A stretch of 64,000 nt of DNA, taken from the NCBI RefSeq assembly GCF_000744815.1, contig NZ_JQMQ01000005.1, positions 3,914,055 through 3,978,054 of the forward strand. The letters are read 5' to 3'. Source of the stretch: Phaeacidiphilus oryzae TH49. GTDB taxonomy: Bacteria; Actinomycetota; Actinomycetes; Streptomycetales; Streptomycetaceae. The position numbers and the translations under genes are program-made. The stretch's first letter is position 1. Each line of letters starts with the position of its first letter. The notes below the pieces were generated by a model that did not search any database, was not told the origin of the DNA, and saw nothing but the letters and a program-made list of their open reading frames with translations. Below, in pieces: positions 16,694 to 26,276 of the stretch.

Positions 16694-17400
16694 GCGGCGC
16701 CTTGTAGAGCCAGAGCCGCCGTACCGCCGGCAGGGGCGGCGGGACCCCGCCGGGCGGGCTGCCGCCGGGCTTGCTGTGCCTGGGCCTGCTGGCCCCGGGG
16801 CTGCTGTGCCTGGGCCTGCTGTGCCTGGGCTTGCTGTCGCTGGGCGGGCAGCCGGTGGGCGGGCGGGCGGTGCACCGGCGTCCGTCCTACGGGCGCAGGC
16901 GCATGGAGGAGGGCGCGCGCCGTCGCCACGGCGAGTGCGTCCAGTAGCCGGTACAGGGTCTGGGTTCCCCCCAGGTCCAGACCCAGCGGAGGCCGGTCCT
17001 CGGCCGGCGGCCGCAGCCAGACCAGCGGTCCCGGAGCCGGATCGGCGGGCCCCGGCGCCAGCCGCCGGCCGCGCAGATCCAGCGGTACGCCGCCCCAGCC
17101 CAGCCAGTCCAGCAGGCCGGGCAGCTCGTCGGCGAGCCCCGGGGCCACGGCCAGCAGCAGCCGGCCCGCGGCCGGGGCGGCGGCGACCGGACCGGTCGGC
17201 CTGCCCCGGCGGACCCAGCCGGCCAGCGCCTCCAGACCGGGGCGCAACCGCACGTCGACGACGTCCGAGACGCCCTGGAGATCCGGGACGCCCCAGGCGC
17301 CCGGGATGTCCGAGGCGCCCGGCCGGACCGGCTGGACGTCTGCTGCTCTGCCCGGCGCTCCGGCCCCGGCGGGCCTGCCGGGCGGCTGCCCCGACTGCAT
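16672..17400 (-). CDS. SCO3374-family-like hypothetical protein
   Basis: 242 residues on the opposite strand between lsr2 and clpC, the position where streptomycetes carry a hypothetical gene (SCO3374 in my recollection). Residues about 45-165 look structured (LRPGLEALAGWVRRG, LLLAVAPGLADELPGLLDWLGWGGVPLDLRG, LGLDLGGTQTLYRLLDALAVA). The C-terminal third is a Gln/Ala repeat followed by Arg/Ala/Pro. No catalytic motif or membrane span is seen. ATG 17400 lacks a strong ribosome-binding site. The stop lies inside the end of lsr2, so the transcripts overlap tail to tail. Confidence 0.6.
   Translation of the reverse strand: MQSGQPPGRPAGAGAPGRAADVQPVRPGASDIPGAWGVPDLQGVSDVVDVRLRPGLEALAGWVRRGRPTGPVAAAPAAGRLLLAVAPGLADELPGLLDWLGWGGVPLDLRGRRLAPGPADPAPGPLVWLRPPAEDRPPLGLDLGGTQTLYRLLDALAVATARALLHAPAPVGRTPVHRPPAHRLPAQRQQAQAQQAQAQQPRGQQAQAQQARRQPARRGPAAPAGGTAALALQGAAQLWAFS
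16767..16850. repeat. Short tandem repeats encoding a Gln/Ala tract
   Basis: Imperfect units of GCTGTGCCTGGGC and GCTGTGCCTGGGCCT recur in register. On the minus strand they encode the QAQAQQ-type tract of the SCO3374-like protein. Such repeats can vary in number between strains. Confidence 0.6.
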
Positions 17401-17545
17401 GCCGTGTCCAACGCGCGGCGCGGGCTCCGGTTACTCCCCGTACCCCTCCCGGTCGCGGGTGGCGAACCGTCAGTTCCTTTCGCGCGTCGTCCGATTGAGG
17501 ACGTTCCCGGGGGACGGAGGGAGGACGGCTCGGGGTGCGCGCGGG

Positions 17546-17562
17546 GTTCACGTCGGGCGAAC
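17546..17562. promoter_or_regulatory. Candidate ClgR box 1 upstream of clpC
   Basis: GTTCAC-GTCGG-GCGAAC is a 17-bp inverted repeat with one mismatch, matching the GTTCGC-N5-GCG form reported for the protease-gene activator ClgR. It lies about 315 bp upstream of clpC, a known ClgR target in Streptomyces. Confidence 0.5.
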
Positions 17563-17611
17563 ATCCGCAGGGCTCCGGAACCGCATGGAAGACCCGCTCG
17601 GAGGGGTAGAA

Positions 17612-17788
17612 ATGCAGGTAGGTCCGGGTGCGCTGAGCGGCGTGTCGGGTACGGCGTTCGCCACGGGCGTAGCGGCACTGGCGTCATGCGGCTGGCCTGC
17701 GGGAACATCGTCCCCCAGCAACTGGTTGGAGCAGTTGTCGGCCGTCGCGGGGGACCGCTCGGCGGCGGGTAGTCGACGGTTGAAGTGA
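17612..17788 (+). CDS. Possible 58-residue small protein (doubtful)
   Basis: ATG 17612 follows GGAGGGGTAGAA, a good ribosome-binding site, and opens 58 codons in the clpC upstream region. The product is Ala/Gly/Ser-rich with one Cys and a weakly hydrophobic middle. Third-position GC is lower than in neighbouring genes, which argues against long-term coding, and a candidate ClgR box lies inside it. It may only be leader DNA. Confidence 0.2.
   Translation: MQVGPGALSGVSGTAFATGVAALASCGWPAGTSSPSNWLEQLSAVAGDRSAAGSRRLK
17656..17672. promoter_or_regulatory. Candidate ClgR box 2 upstream of clpC
   Basis: GTTCGC-CACGG-GCGTAG keeps GTTCGC-N5-GCG exactly and has two mismatches to a perfect palindrome. 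It is about 110 bp downstream of box 1 and 205 bp upstream of clpC. Confidence 0.45.
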
Positions 17789-17791
17789 GCT

Positions 17792-17808
17792 GTCCCGTCT
17801 CCCGGGAC
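17792..17808. promoter_or_regulatory. Inverted repeat over the presumed clpC promoter
   Basis: GTCCCG-TCTCC-CGGGAC is a perfect 6-bp-arm palindrome directly upstream of TAGCAT (17809-17814), a possible -10 box, 68 bp before clpC. It could be an operator or a 5'-leader hairpin. Confidence 0.35.
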
Positions 17809-17876
17809 TAGCATGCGGAAGGACAGGGAGGGGAGCGTCCCCACCACTGCCCGACCGCTCTGAGGAGCGATTAACG

Positions 17877-20408
<2,532 letters not shown>

Positions 20409-20437
20409 GCCGAGCCCTGACGGCCTGACCACGCCTC

Positions 20438-20481
20438 AACGGCCGCGCCCCCGACGGTTCTCCGTCGGGGGCGCGGCCGTT
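20438..20481. terminator. Perfect 20-bp hairpin terminator
   Basis: 20438-20457 and 20462-20481 are exact reverse complements around TTCT, starting 30 bp after clpC. It is symmetric and so could also stop transcripts from the opposing NACHT operon. Confidence 0.85.
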
Positions 20482-20591
20482 TCGCGCACGTCGTACGAGG
20501 TGGACGTGGTGGTGCGCGGGGCGGTGGGTCGGGACGCCGGGGGAGGTGGTGCTGGTCGGGCTGGAGCGGTTGTACAGGGGCGGTCAGCGGG

Positions 20592-20930
20592 TCAGGCGTC
20601 GTTGCGGCGGGGGGTGAAGAGGCGGGTGTCGCCTGGGTGGGGGTGGTGGATGTCCAGGGGGCCGGTCGGGGTGGTGGGGGTGAGGGTGAACGTGATGCGG
20701 TGGGTGGTGGCGGTGGCGCGGCGGGCCTCTGCCTCGGCGGTGAGGACCCAGGCCTTGAGGCCGCCCTTGGCGGAGCGGTCCTGGGTGAACTCCACGGCGA
20801 ACTCCATGGTGATCGGGCCGACCTCGAAGCGGAGGGGGGAGTCGCCGGCGGCCTCGGCCGCCGCGGTCAGCTGGTCGCGGACGGCGGCGACGGCTGTGGT
20901 GAGGTCGACGGCGGGGGGCTGCTCGGTCAC
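20592..20930 (-). CDS. Trypco2-type (trypsin-co-occurring) small protein
   Basis: 112 residues matching the Trypsin-co-occurring domain 2 pattern. A helical start (LTTAVAAVRDQLTAAAEAAGDS) is followed by beta strands LRFEVGPITMEFAVEFTQD, GGLKAWVLTAEAEA and ATTHRITFTLTP. The family is known only from association with trypsin-like/NACHT proteins in predicted bacterial conflict systems; its role is unknown. The GTG start overlaps the stop of the NACHT gene (GTGA), so it is the last gene of the same operon. It may be a sensor, adaptor or protease substrate, but none of this is shown. Confidence 0.7.
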   Translation of the reverse strand: MTEQPPAVDLTTAVAAVRDQLTAAAEAAGDSPLRFEVGPITMEFAVEFTQDRSAKGGLKAWVLTAEAEARRATATTHRITFTLTPTTPTGPLDIHHPHPGDTRLFTPRRNDA

Positions 20931-23900
20931 GGGGCGGGTTCCTTCACGCGGTGGGCGAGGGCGCTGATGGCGACGCCCGGCAGGGGGTCGCCGTCCGGGA
21001 CGTGTTCGGCGGGGAGGTCGAGCCGGCGGAGGCCGGGGTAGACCGCGGCCAGCGGGGCCAGGTCGGTGAGGCGGTGGGGGTTGAGCAGGGTCAGCCGCTG
21101 GACCTGGGGCAGTACGGGGGAGCGGGCGATCAGGTCGCCTCGTTCGACGAGCACTTCGAGGTGCCGGAGGCCGGGGAGCCGGGTGAGCGGGAGGCGGTCC
21201 GGGCCGGGCTCGATGGTCTCCCCGGGGAAGCGGAAGCGGCTGAGCCGGCGCTGCCGTTCGAGCCCGCGCAGCAGCGTCCGGGTGAGGGTGGCGGTGCCCA
21301 GGATCAGGTGGTCGAGGCCGGGCGGCAGGCCCTCCAGGGTGGTGGCCTCCTCGGGGAGGGCGTGGTTGAGGTTGAGGAAGCGCAGGCGGGTGAGCTTCGC
21401 CAGGACGTCGAGGCCGGTGACGCTGGTGTCCGCGGGGATCACCAGGCTGCGCAGGGCGCGGAGTTCGGCGAGCGGCCGCAGGTCGGTCCCGCCGCCGCAG
21501 GCGAGGAGGGCCAGCCGGTCCAGGCGCCGCGCCCTCCGCAGCAGGCCGAGGTCGAGCGGGTAGGGGTTGTCGGAGAGGTCCAGGGAGCGCAGGGCCGGGG
21601 TCGGCAGGTCGGCGAGGTCGGCGACCTCGATGCCGCCCTCGACGCGGACCCGTTCCCGACCGCCGAGCGAGGCGAGGAACGCCAGGTCGTCGGCGCAGTC
21701 GACGACGAAGAGCGGGACCGCCCCGGTCTCCGGGTCCGGGCCGCACCAGAGCCGGGCGATGATCTCGCGGGCGTACTGATCCTGGTCGAACTGAGCCCAG
21801 GAGGAGGCCAGTTGGGCACGGACCGCGATCGAGGGGTGCTGGGTGTAGCGGGCCAGCAGATGGATCGCCCGTTCCCGGCCGAGGGTGGTGGCGGTGGTGA
21901 CGACCGCGAGGGCCTGCTCGTCGGTGAGCCCGTCGGGGCCCGGGAGGAGGTCGAGGACGACCGGGCCGCAGCGGGCGAGGTCGCGGGCCTGCTGGGCGTC
22001 CCGGGGCGGGATCAGGGTGGCGGCCGCCCGCTCGACGCGCTCCCGGGTCTCGGGGGCGAGCGCGGTGGCGTGCTCCAGGCAGGCGGCGGCCACCAGATGG
22101 AGGCGATCGCGCAGCTCGGGGGGTTCCTCGGCGGCCCGGCGGAGGAGGCGGTCGAGGAGTTCCGCGCGCTCGTACGGACGGGCGTGGTGGACGGCCATCC
22201 GCAGGACGTCCCGCCACTGGTCGTCGTGGGCGTTGCGGACCAGCAGGCCGAGGTCGGCGTTGTCGATCAGGGACTGCGAGCCCAGGTAGTCCTGGAAGGT
22301 GCGGTGGACGAAGTCCACGCTGTCCGAGGTGGGCCGGCGCAGCAGGCCCGAGCGGAGCAGGAGGTGGTCGAGGATCGCGGGCGGCTCGGTGCCGTCCGGC
22401 AGGCGGAGGCTGGGGATCAGGTCGCCGATGATCCGCAGGGCGCGCCCGCTGGACATCTCGGCCTCGCCGTTGGTGATCAGCCAGTGGGCGAGGCGCTGGA
22501 GGAGCAGCGTCTGCTGGTGGAGGGTGAGGTCGAGGCCGCTGGTGACGGGGGTGATGGCCCGCTCGCGGTCGCGGCGGACCAGCAGCATCTCCAGGGCGGC
22601 GGCGTAGAGCTCCATCCGGTCGTCGGGGAGGAAGCCTCGGCGGTCCCGGTCGAGGGCGCACATCAGCGCGCACATCAGGGGGTTGGTGGCCAGCCGGCCG
22701 AGGTCCGGCTTGGCGGCGACGGCGGAGGTGAGGGCGTCGCGCAGGGCGTCGAGTCGGCCGTCGGGGGCGGCCGCCGCGTGCCAGCGGGCGATGAAGCGGG
22801 CGACGTCGGCGCGGCTCATCGGCTGGAGTTCGAGTTCGGTGAACTCCTGGGCGGCGAGCCAGCCTTCGCGGACCGCGGAGGGGCGGGTGGTGACGACGTA
22901 CCGGGCGTACGGGAAGGCGGCGAGGAGGTCGGCGAGCCAGGCGCGGGTGCGCTCGCGGTCGGCCTCCGGGACCTCGTCCACGCCGTCGATCAGCAGCAGC
23001 GCGCGGCCCTCGGTGAGGGCCCCGGTCACCCAGCCGGCCGCCTCGGGCAGCCCGGAGAGCGGTTTGGCCACGGCGCTCAGAAGCTCCTCGGGGGCGGGGA
23101 GTTCGGGCCGCCGGACCAGGGCGCGCAGCCGGAGCATCAGGGGCACGCAGTCGCCCAGGTCGGACAGCGGTTCCGGGAGCCGGCGCCGGGCGGTGGCCAC
23201 GGTCAGCCACTGGAGGAGGGTGGTCTTGCCGGAACCCGCGCTGCCGCGCAGCAGCACCCGGCTCCGCCCGGAGAGCGCCTGCTCGGCGCGGAGGGTGCTG
23301 GCGACCGGGAGGGAGGGGGCCGGATCGGGCTCGGGGTCCGGGCCGACCGGCTCCGGGCTGCGGTCGAGGAGTTCCAGCGACAGGTATCCGGCGTCCAGCG
23401 GCCAGGTCTCCTCGCCGATGCCGATCACGTTCAGCCGGCCGGCCTGGCGGGCGAGGTAGTCGCGGAGGCGGGAGTCGAAGTCCGCCGGGGCGGCGGGGCG
23501 CGGGAGGGGGACGCGGGCCGGGGCGTACCCGTGGCGGCGGCAGGCCGCGGTGAACTCCTCGTCCGCCAGGAGGGGTTCGAGCGGGCCCACCACCAGGCGG
23601 CTGTGCGCCCAGCCCGCCGGGTCCTCGCGGACCACCCCGGCGAGGAGGTCGCCCACCAGGACCGGGGCGCCGGACATCCCGGCCCATGGGGAGGTGCCGG
23701 GGCCGGTGGCGAGGGGAGGATGCTGGTCGCCCTCCAGGACGAGGGTGCCCCGGAGGGCCGAGGACAGGGGCTTGAGCCGGCCGGTGAACTCCTCGGTGTC
23801 GAGCGATCCGCGGGCGTCCCGGCCGACTCGGGGGAAGCCGACGGCCCGGGCCGGCCGGTCCTGGGCGTCCTCGGACCTGGCCCAGCCCTCGAACCGGCAG

Positions 23901-24127
23901 GAGCAGGCGGTCAGCGGCTCCGCGGCGGCCAGCAGGGCGATGTCCGTCCGCTCGTCGTGGACCCGGTGGACCACCCGGCAGGACTGCGGGCCGTTCCCGC
24001 CGGGGACGCTCACCTCGGCGGTGTCCCGGCCGGCCAGCACATGGGCGGCGGTGAGCACCAGTCGCGGGGTGAGGAGGCAGCCGCTCCCCTGCGGCGGGCC
24101 GAGTACGGCGGCGAGGTGCAGATCCAC
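20927..24127 (-). CDS. Trypsin-like protease / NACHT NTPase / leucine-rich repeat protein
   Basis: A 1066-residue STAND protein. A trypsin-like domain (1-205) has an intact triad: His29 in LTAAHVL, Asp62 in TDIALL, Ser152 in AGMSGAPV. The NACHT NTPase has Walker A GSAGSGKTT (Lys301), Walker B LLLIDGVDEVP (Asp381) and VVTTRPSA. A helical region leads to about eight leucine-rich repeats (about 840-1050, for example LRSLDLSDNPY). This is the layout of NLR-like bacterial immune receptors: LRR senses, NACHT oligomerises, protease acts. GTG 24127 has AGAGGA upstream. It lies 36 bp after the AbiEi-like gene and overlaps the Trypco2 gene. No signal peptide is seen; it should act in the cytoplasm. Confidence 0.88.
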   Translation of the reverse strand: MDLHLAAVLGPPQGSGCLLTPRLVLTAAHVLAGRDTAEVSVPGGNGPQSCRVVHRVHDERTDIALLAAAEPLTACSCRFEGWARSEDAQDRPARAVGFPRVGRDARGSLDTEEFTGRLKPLSSALRGTLVLEGDQHPPLATGPGTSPWAGMSGAPVLVGDLLAGVVREDPAGWAHSRLVVGPLEPLLADEEFTAACRRHGYAPARVPLPRPAAPADFDSRLRDYLARQAGRLNVIGIGEETWPLDAGYLSLELLDRSPEPVGPDPEPDPAPSLPVASTLRAEQALSGRSRVLLRGSAGSGKTTLLQWLTVATARRRLPEPLSDLGDCVPLMLRLRALVRRPELPAPEELLSAVAKPLSGLPEAAGWVTGALTEGRALLLIDGVDEVPEADRERTRAWLADLLAAFPYARYVVTTRPSAVREGWLAAQEFTELELQPMSRADVARFIARWHAAAAPDGRLDALRDALTSAVAAKPDLGRLATNPLMCALMCALDRDRRGFLPDDRMELYAAALEMLLVRRDRERAITPVTSGLDLTLHQQTLLLQRLAHWLITNGEAEMSSGRALRIIGDLIPSLRLPDGTEPPAILDHLLLRSGLLRRPTSDSVDFVHRTFQDYLGSQSLIDNADLGLLVRNAHDDQWRDVLRMAVHHARPYERAELLDRLLRRAAEEPPELRDRLHLVAAACLEHATALAPETRERVERAAATLIPPRDAQQARDLARCGPVVLDLLPGPDGLTDEQALAVVTTATTLGRERAIHLLARYTQHPSIAVRAQLASSWAQFDQDQYAREIIARLWCGPDPETGAVPLFVVDCADDLAFLASLGGRERVRVEGGIEVADLADLPTPALRSLDLSDNPYPLDLGLLRRARRLDRLALLACGGGTDLRPLAELRALRSLVIPADTSVTGLDVLAKLTRLRFLNLNHALPEEATTLEGLPPGLDHLILGTATLTRTLLRGLERQRRLSRFRFPGETIEPGPDRLPLTRLPGLRHLEVLVERGDLIARSPVLPQVQRLTLLNPHRLTDLAPLAAVYPGLRRLDLPAEHVPDGDPLPGVAISALAHRVKEPAP

Positions 24128-24163
24128 GCGCTTCCTCTGGTACGGAGGGTGATCGGGGCACCA

Positions 24164-25120
24164 TCATCCAGTCCCGGCAGGGGATTTGGCGAGCGCTTCG
24201 CGGACGCGGGCGGCGCAGCGGCCCGGGGTGAGGGCGTCGTTCCAGTGGAAGCGGAGGACGCGGCCGGCGGCGGGCGGAAGAGTGCGCGGCGCCCCCGGGC
24301 CGTCGACGAGGCCGAGGAGCGGCGGCCGGCCCGGGATCGCCGGCCCCCAGCGGAACGGGACGCGGGCGAGGATCCGCTCTCCGCCGGGCTGCCGCACCGG
24401 ATGGTCGAGGGAGTCGGGTGGGACGCCGCCGAGGACGCAGTCCCAGCGGATCCGGCTCTCCAGCGGCCCGGCCGAGCGGCCGTCGGCGTGGGGCAGCAGC
24501 CGCAGTGCCCGGGTCGCGGGCTCGCTGCGCCGGAAGGCCAGTGCCCGGGCCACGGCACCGAGTTCGGGCGGGCCGACGAGGTGGTGGTGGAGCGCCGAGT
24601 CGAGGAGGGCGAGCGCCTCCGGGGCGTGGAGGCGCAGCAGGAGGTCGGTCAGGGTGCGGACCGGCGAGGTGAGCGGCAGCCGCCCGAGGTGGACGATCTC
24701 GCCGGGCCGGAGGTCGGCCTGATGGACCAGCAACCGGCGGCCCGGCCGGGGGCGTTGGCCGCGCGGCACCACCACGTCCACCCAGGGCAGCCCGCGGGCC
24801 GGCCCGCCGAGTCCGTGGGCGCGGGCGGCGCTGCCGAGGGCGATCGTGCTCCGCGGGCCGCAGCGCAGGTGCGCCGCCCACAGTGCGGCCAGCAGCGGCG
24901 GACCGGTGTCGGCGTATCGCTCGGCGTCGACCAGCAGGACGCCGTACTCGAGCGGTCGCCACTGCCCGCGGCCGACCAGGGCGCGGATCCGGGCGTCGCC
25001 GAGCCCGCACTCCCACGCCTGGCGGCGGAGGAGCACGCCGCCCTGGGTGGCGGCGAGGGTGCGGGTGGCGCGGAGGGCGTCGGTGCCGGGGAGGCGGGCC
25101 GGGGGCGGGGTCGTCGTCAT
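24164..25120 (-). CDS. AbiEi-like/DUF559-like protein, first gene of the NACHT operon
   Basis: 318 residues. The N-terminal part resembles the winged-helix AbiEi-type antitoxin domain of actinobacteria (GGVLLRRQAWECGLGDARIRALVGRGQWRPLEYGVLLV, in pieces), then the usual ALGSAARAHGL core. The C-terminus resembles the DUF559/Vsr-like nuclease fold (ends LRFHWNDALTPGRCAARVREAL). The acidic residues expected in the RVDF and EVDG strands are replaced (VPF, LVDG), so it is probably not an active nuclease. It precedes the trypsin-NACHT-LRR gene by 36 bp on the same strand. It may regulate the operon or take part in defence; this is inference. Confidence 0.65.
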   Translation of the reverse strand: MTTTPPPARLPGTDALRATRTLAATQGGVLLRRQAWECGLGDARIRALVGRGQWRPLEYGVLLVDAERYADTGPPLLAALWAAHLRCGPRSTIALGSAARAHGLGGPARGLPWVDVVVPRGQRPRPGRRLLVHQADLRPGEIVHLGRLPLTSPVRTLTDLLLRLHAPEALALLDSALHHHLVGPPELGAVARALAFRRSEPATRALRLLPHADGRSAGPLESRIRWDCVLGGVPPDSLDHPVRQPGGERILARVPFRWGPAIPGRPPLLGLVDGPGAPRTLPPAAGRVLRFHWNDALTPGRCAARVREALAKSPAGTG

Positions 25121-25216
25121 GGCGGCAGCATGCCCGGCGGGGGGCCGAGTCCGCTGAACAGCCTGTGGATAACCGGTCCGACAACCCGACTTATCGAGAG
25201 CGGAGTTGACGCCCTA

Positions 25217-25838
25217 TCACTCGGACGGGGGCTGCCGGCCCGGCGGCGGGCCGATGGTGGCGGCCTCCGGGCCCAGTGCCCTCACATAGCGGGGGTGGGT
25301 CTGTGCCCAGCGCTGCCCGGGCCGGAAATCCGGCTTCCGGCCGTCGAGCGCGCAGCCGAGGTAGTCCAGGCACTCGTGCCAGCCGGCCGCGTTGCGGGCG
25401 CCGGTGCCGTGCTGCTCCAGGGTGTCGAGGAGGGTGAGGACGCTGGCGTCGGCGCCGTCCGCGGCCAGTTCGAGGCGGATGGTGTCGGTGCCCCAGGAGA
25501 ACTCCACCAGGGTCTCCGGCTCGAAGGCGAGGACCTCCCCGGTGAAGGCCGGGCCGCGGCCCTGCGGATCGCGGAAGGTGATCTCGGCGCCGGTCCGCCA
25601 GATGCCGGCGGGGTCGCCGTCGAGCCCTTCGATCCGCTGCGGGAACCACGCCGCGAGCTGCTCGGGGTCGGTGAGGGCGCGCCAGACGGCGTGCTGCGGG
25701 TGGCCGAGCCGGCGGGTGAAGCGGAGGCGGAAGGCGGTCCCGTCCGTCTCCAGGGTGCCGAGGTCGGCGCCGGCGGGGGTGGTCGGCGGGGGCGCCGGTG
25801 GGGGTGCCCGCGGCGGTGTCGGCGGGGGTGTCGGTCAT
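25217..25838 (-). pseudogene. SRPBCC (AHSA1-like) protein gene with an apparent frameshift
   Basis: The main frame, read down to TGA at 25217, encodes a clear SRPBCC/AHSA1 domain (FRLRFTRRLGHPQHAVWRAL, TDPEQLAAWFP, EPETLVEFSWG). That frame opens at a stop (25835-25837) and has no ATG or GTG before 25507, deep inside the domain. The natural start, ATG 25838, lies 5 bp after the arsR stop but in another frame (MTDTPADTAAGTPTGAP...). The frames would join if one G were removed from a G-run at 25775-25779 or 25788-25792. This is a mutation, a sequencing error, or slippage. Such proteins usually pair with ArsR regulators. Confidence 0.7.
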
Positions 25839-25843
25839 GTCGC

Positions 25844-26200
25844 TCAGGTCCGTTCGTCGCCTGCTTGGCTGTCGAGATGGGCTTCGAGGCGGTCCAGGCT
25901 GCTGCCCCAGGAGGCCCGGTACGGCGCCAGCCAGTCGTCCAGTTCCCGCAGCGGGGCCGGGTCCTGGGCCAGGCGGTAGTACCGCCGCTGGCGGTCCGTG
26001 CGGACGTCGACCAGCCGGGCCTCGCGCAGCACCCGCAGATGCTTGGAGACCGAGGGTTGGCTGACCCGCAGGGCGTCGGCCAGTTCGCCCACCGAGCGTT
26101 CGCCGTCCCGGACCAGCTCGAGTATCCGGCGGCGGCGGGGCTCGGCGAGCACCTCGAAGATCGAGGACGCCGGGAAGGTGGTCGTCACGCAGACAAGCAT
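25844..26200 (-). CDS. ArsR/SmtB-family repressor
   Basis: 118 residues with one winged helix: FEVLAEPRRRRILELVRDGERSVGELADAL, recognition helix SQPSVSKHLRVLREARLVDV, and wing RTDRQRRYYRL. The metal-binding ELCVCDL box of ArsR is absent, so it belongs to the metal-independent group that usually sits next to SRPBCC genes, as here (5-bp gap). ATG 26200 lies inside a near-perfect 36-bp palindrome, pointing to autoregulation. GTG 26188 is an alternative start. Confidence 0.85.
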   Translation of the reverse strand: MLVCVTTTFPASSIFEVLAEPRRRRILELVRDGERSVGELADALRVSQPSVSKHLRVLREARLVDVRTDRQRRYYRLAQDPAPLRELDDWLAPYRASWGSSLDRLEAHLDSQAGDERT

Positions 26201-26232
26201 GCCTTGACAGTTATATAACCGTCAAGGCATGC
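26197..26232. promoter_or_regulatory. 36-bp near-perfect palindrome over the arsR start
   Basis: The sequence is its own reverse complement at all but one symmetric pair (26209/26220). The arms read GCATGCCTTGAC and the AT-rich centre GTTATATAAC. On the minus strand TATAAC lies 9 bp before the arsR ATG and can serve as the -10 box. A dimeric repressor bound here would block the promoter and start codon together. Confidence 0.7.
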
Positions 26233-26276
26233 GGCAGGCGGTGAACGCGGCGGGGCCGGGCTGCTCCGCGGCGGGG

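Noticed and set aside
20592-25184. A 1530-codon minus-strand open frame across the NACHT operon
   Set aside because: Only its last 112 codons (Trypco2) are real. The rest is an Arg/Pro-rich frame in another phase of the AbiEi-like and NACHT genes, typical of GC-rich shadows.
20951-26218. A 1755-codon plus-strand open frame opposite the NACHT operon
   Set aside because: Its composition (Gly, Arg, Glu, Gln) mirrors antisense reading of GC-rich genes; it has no domains and crosses several real genes.
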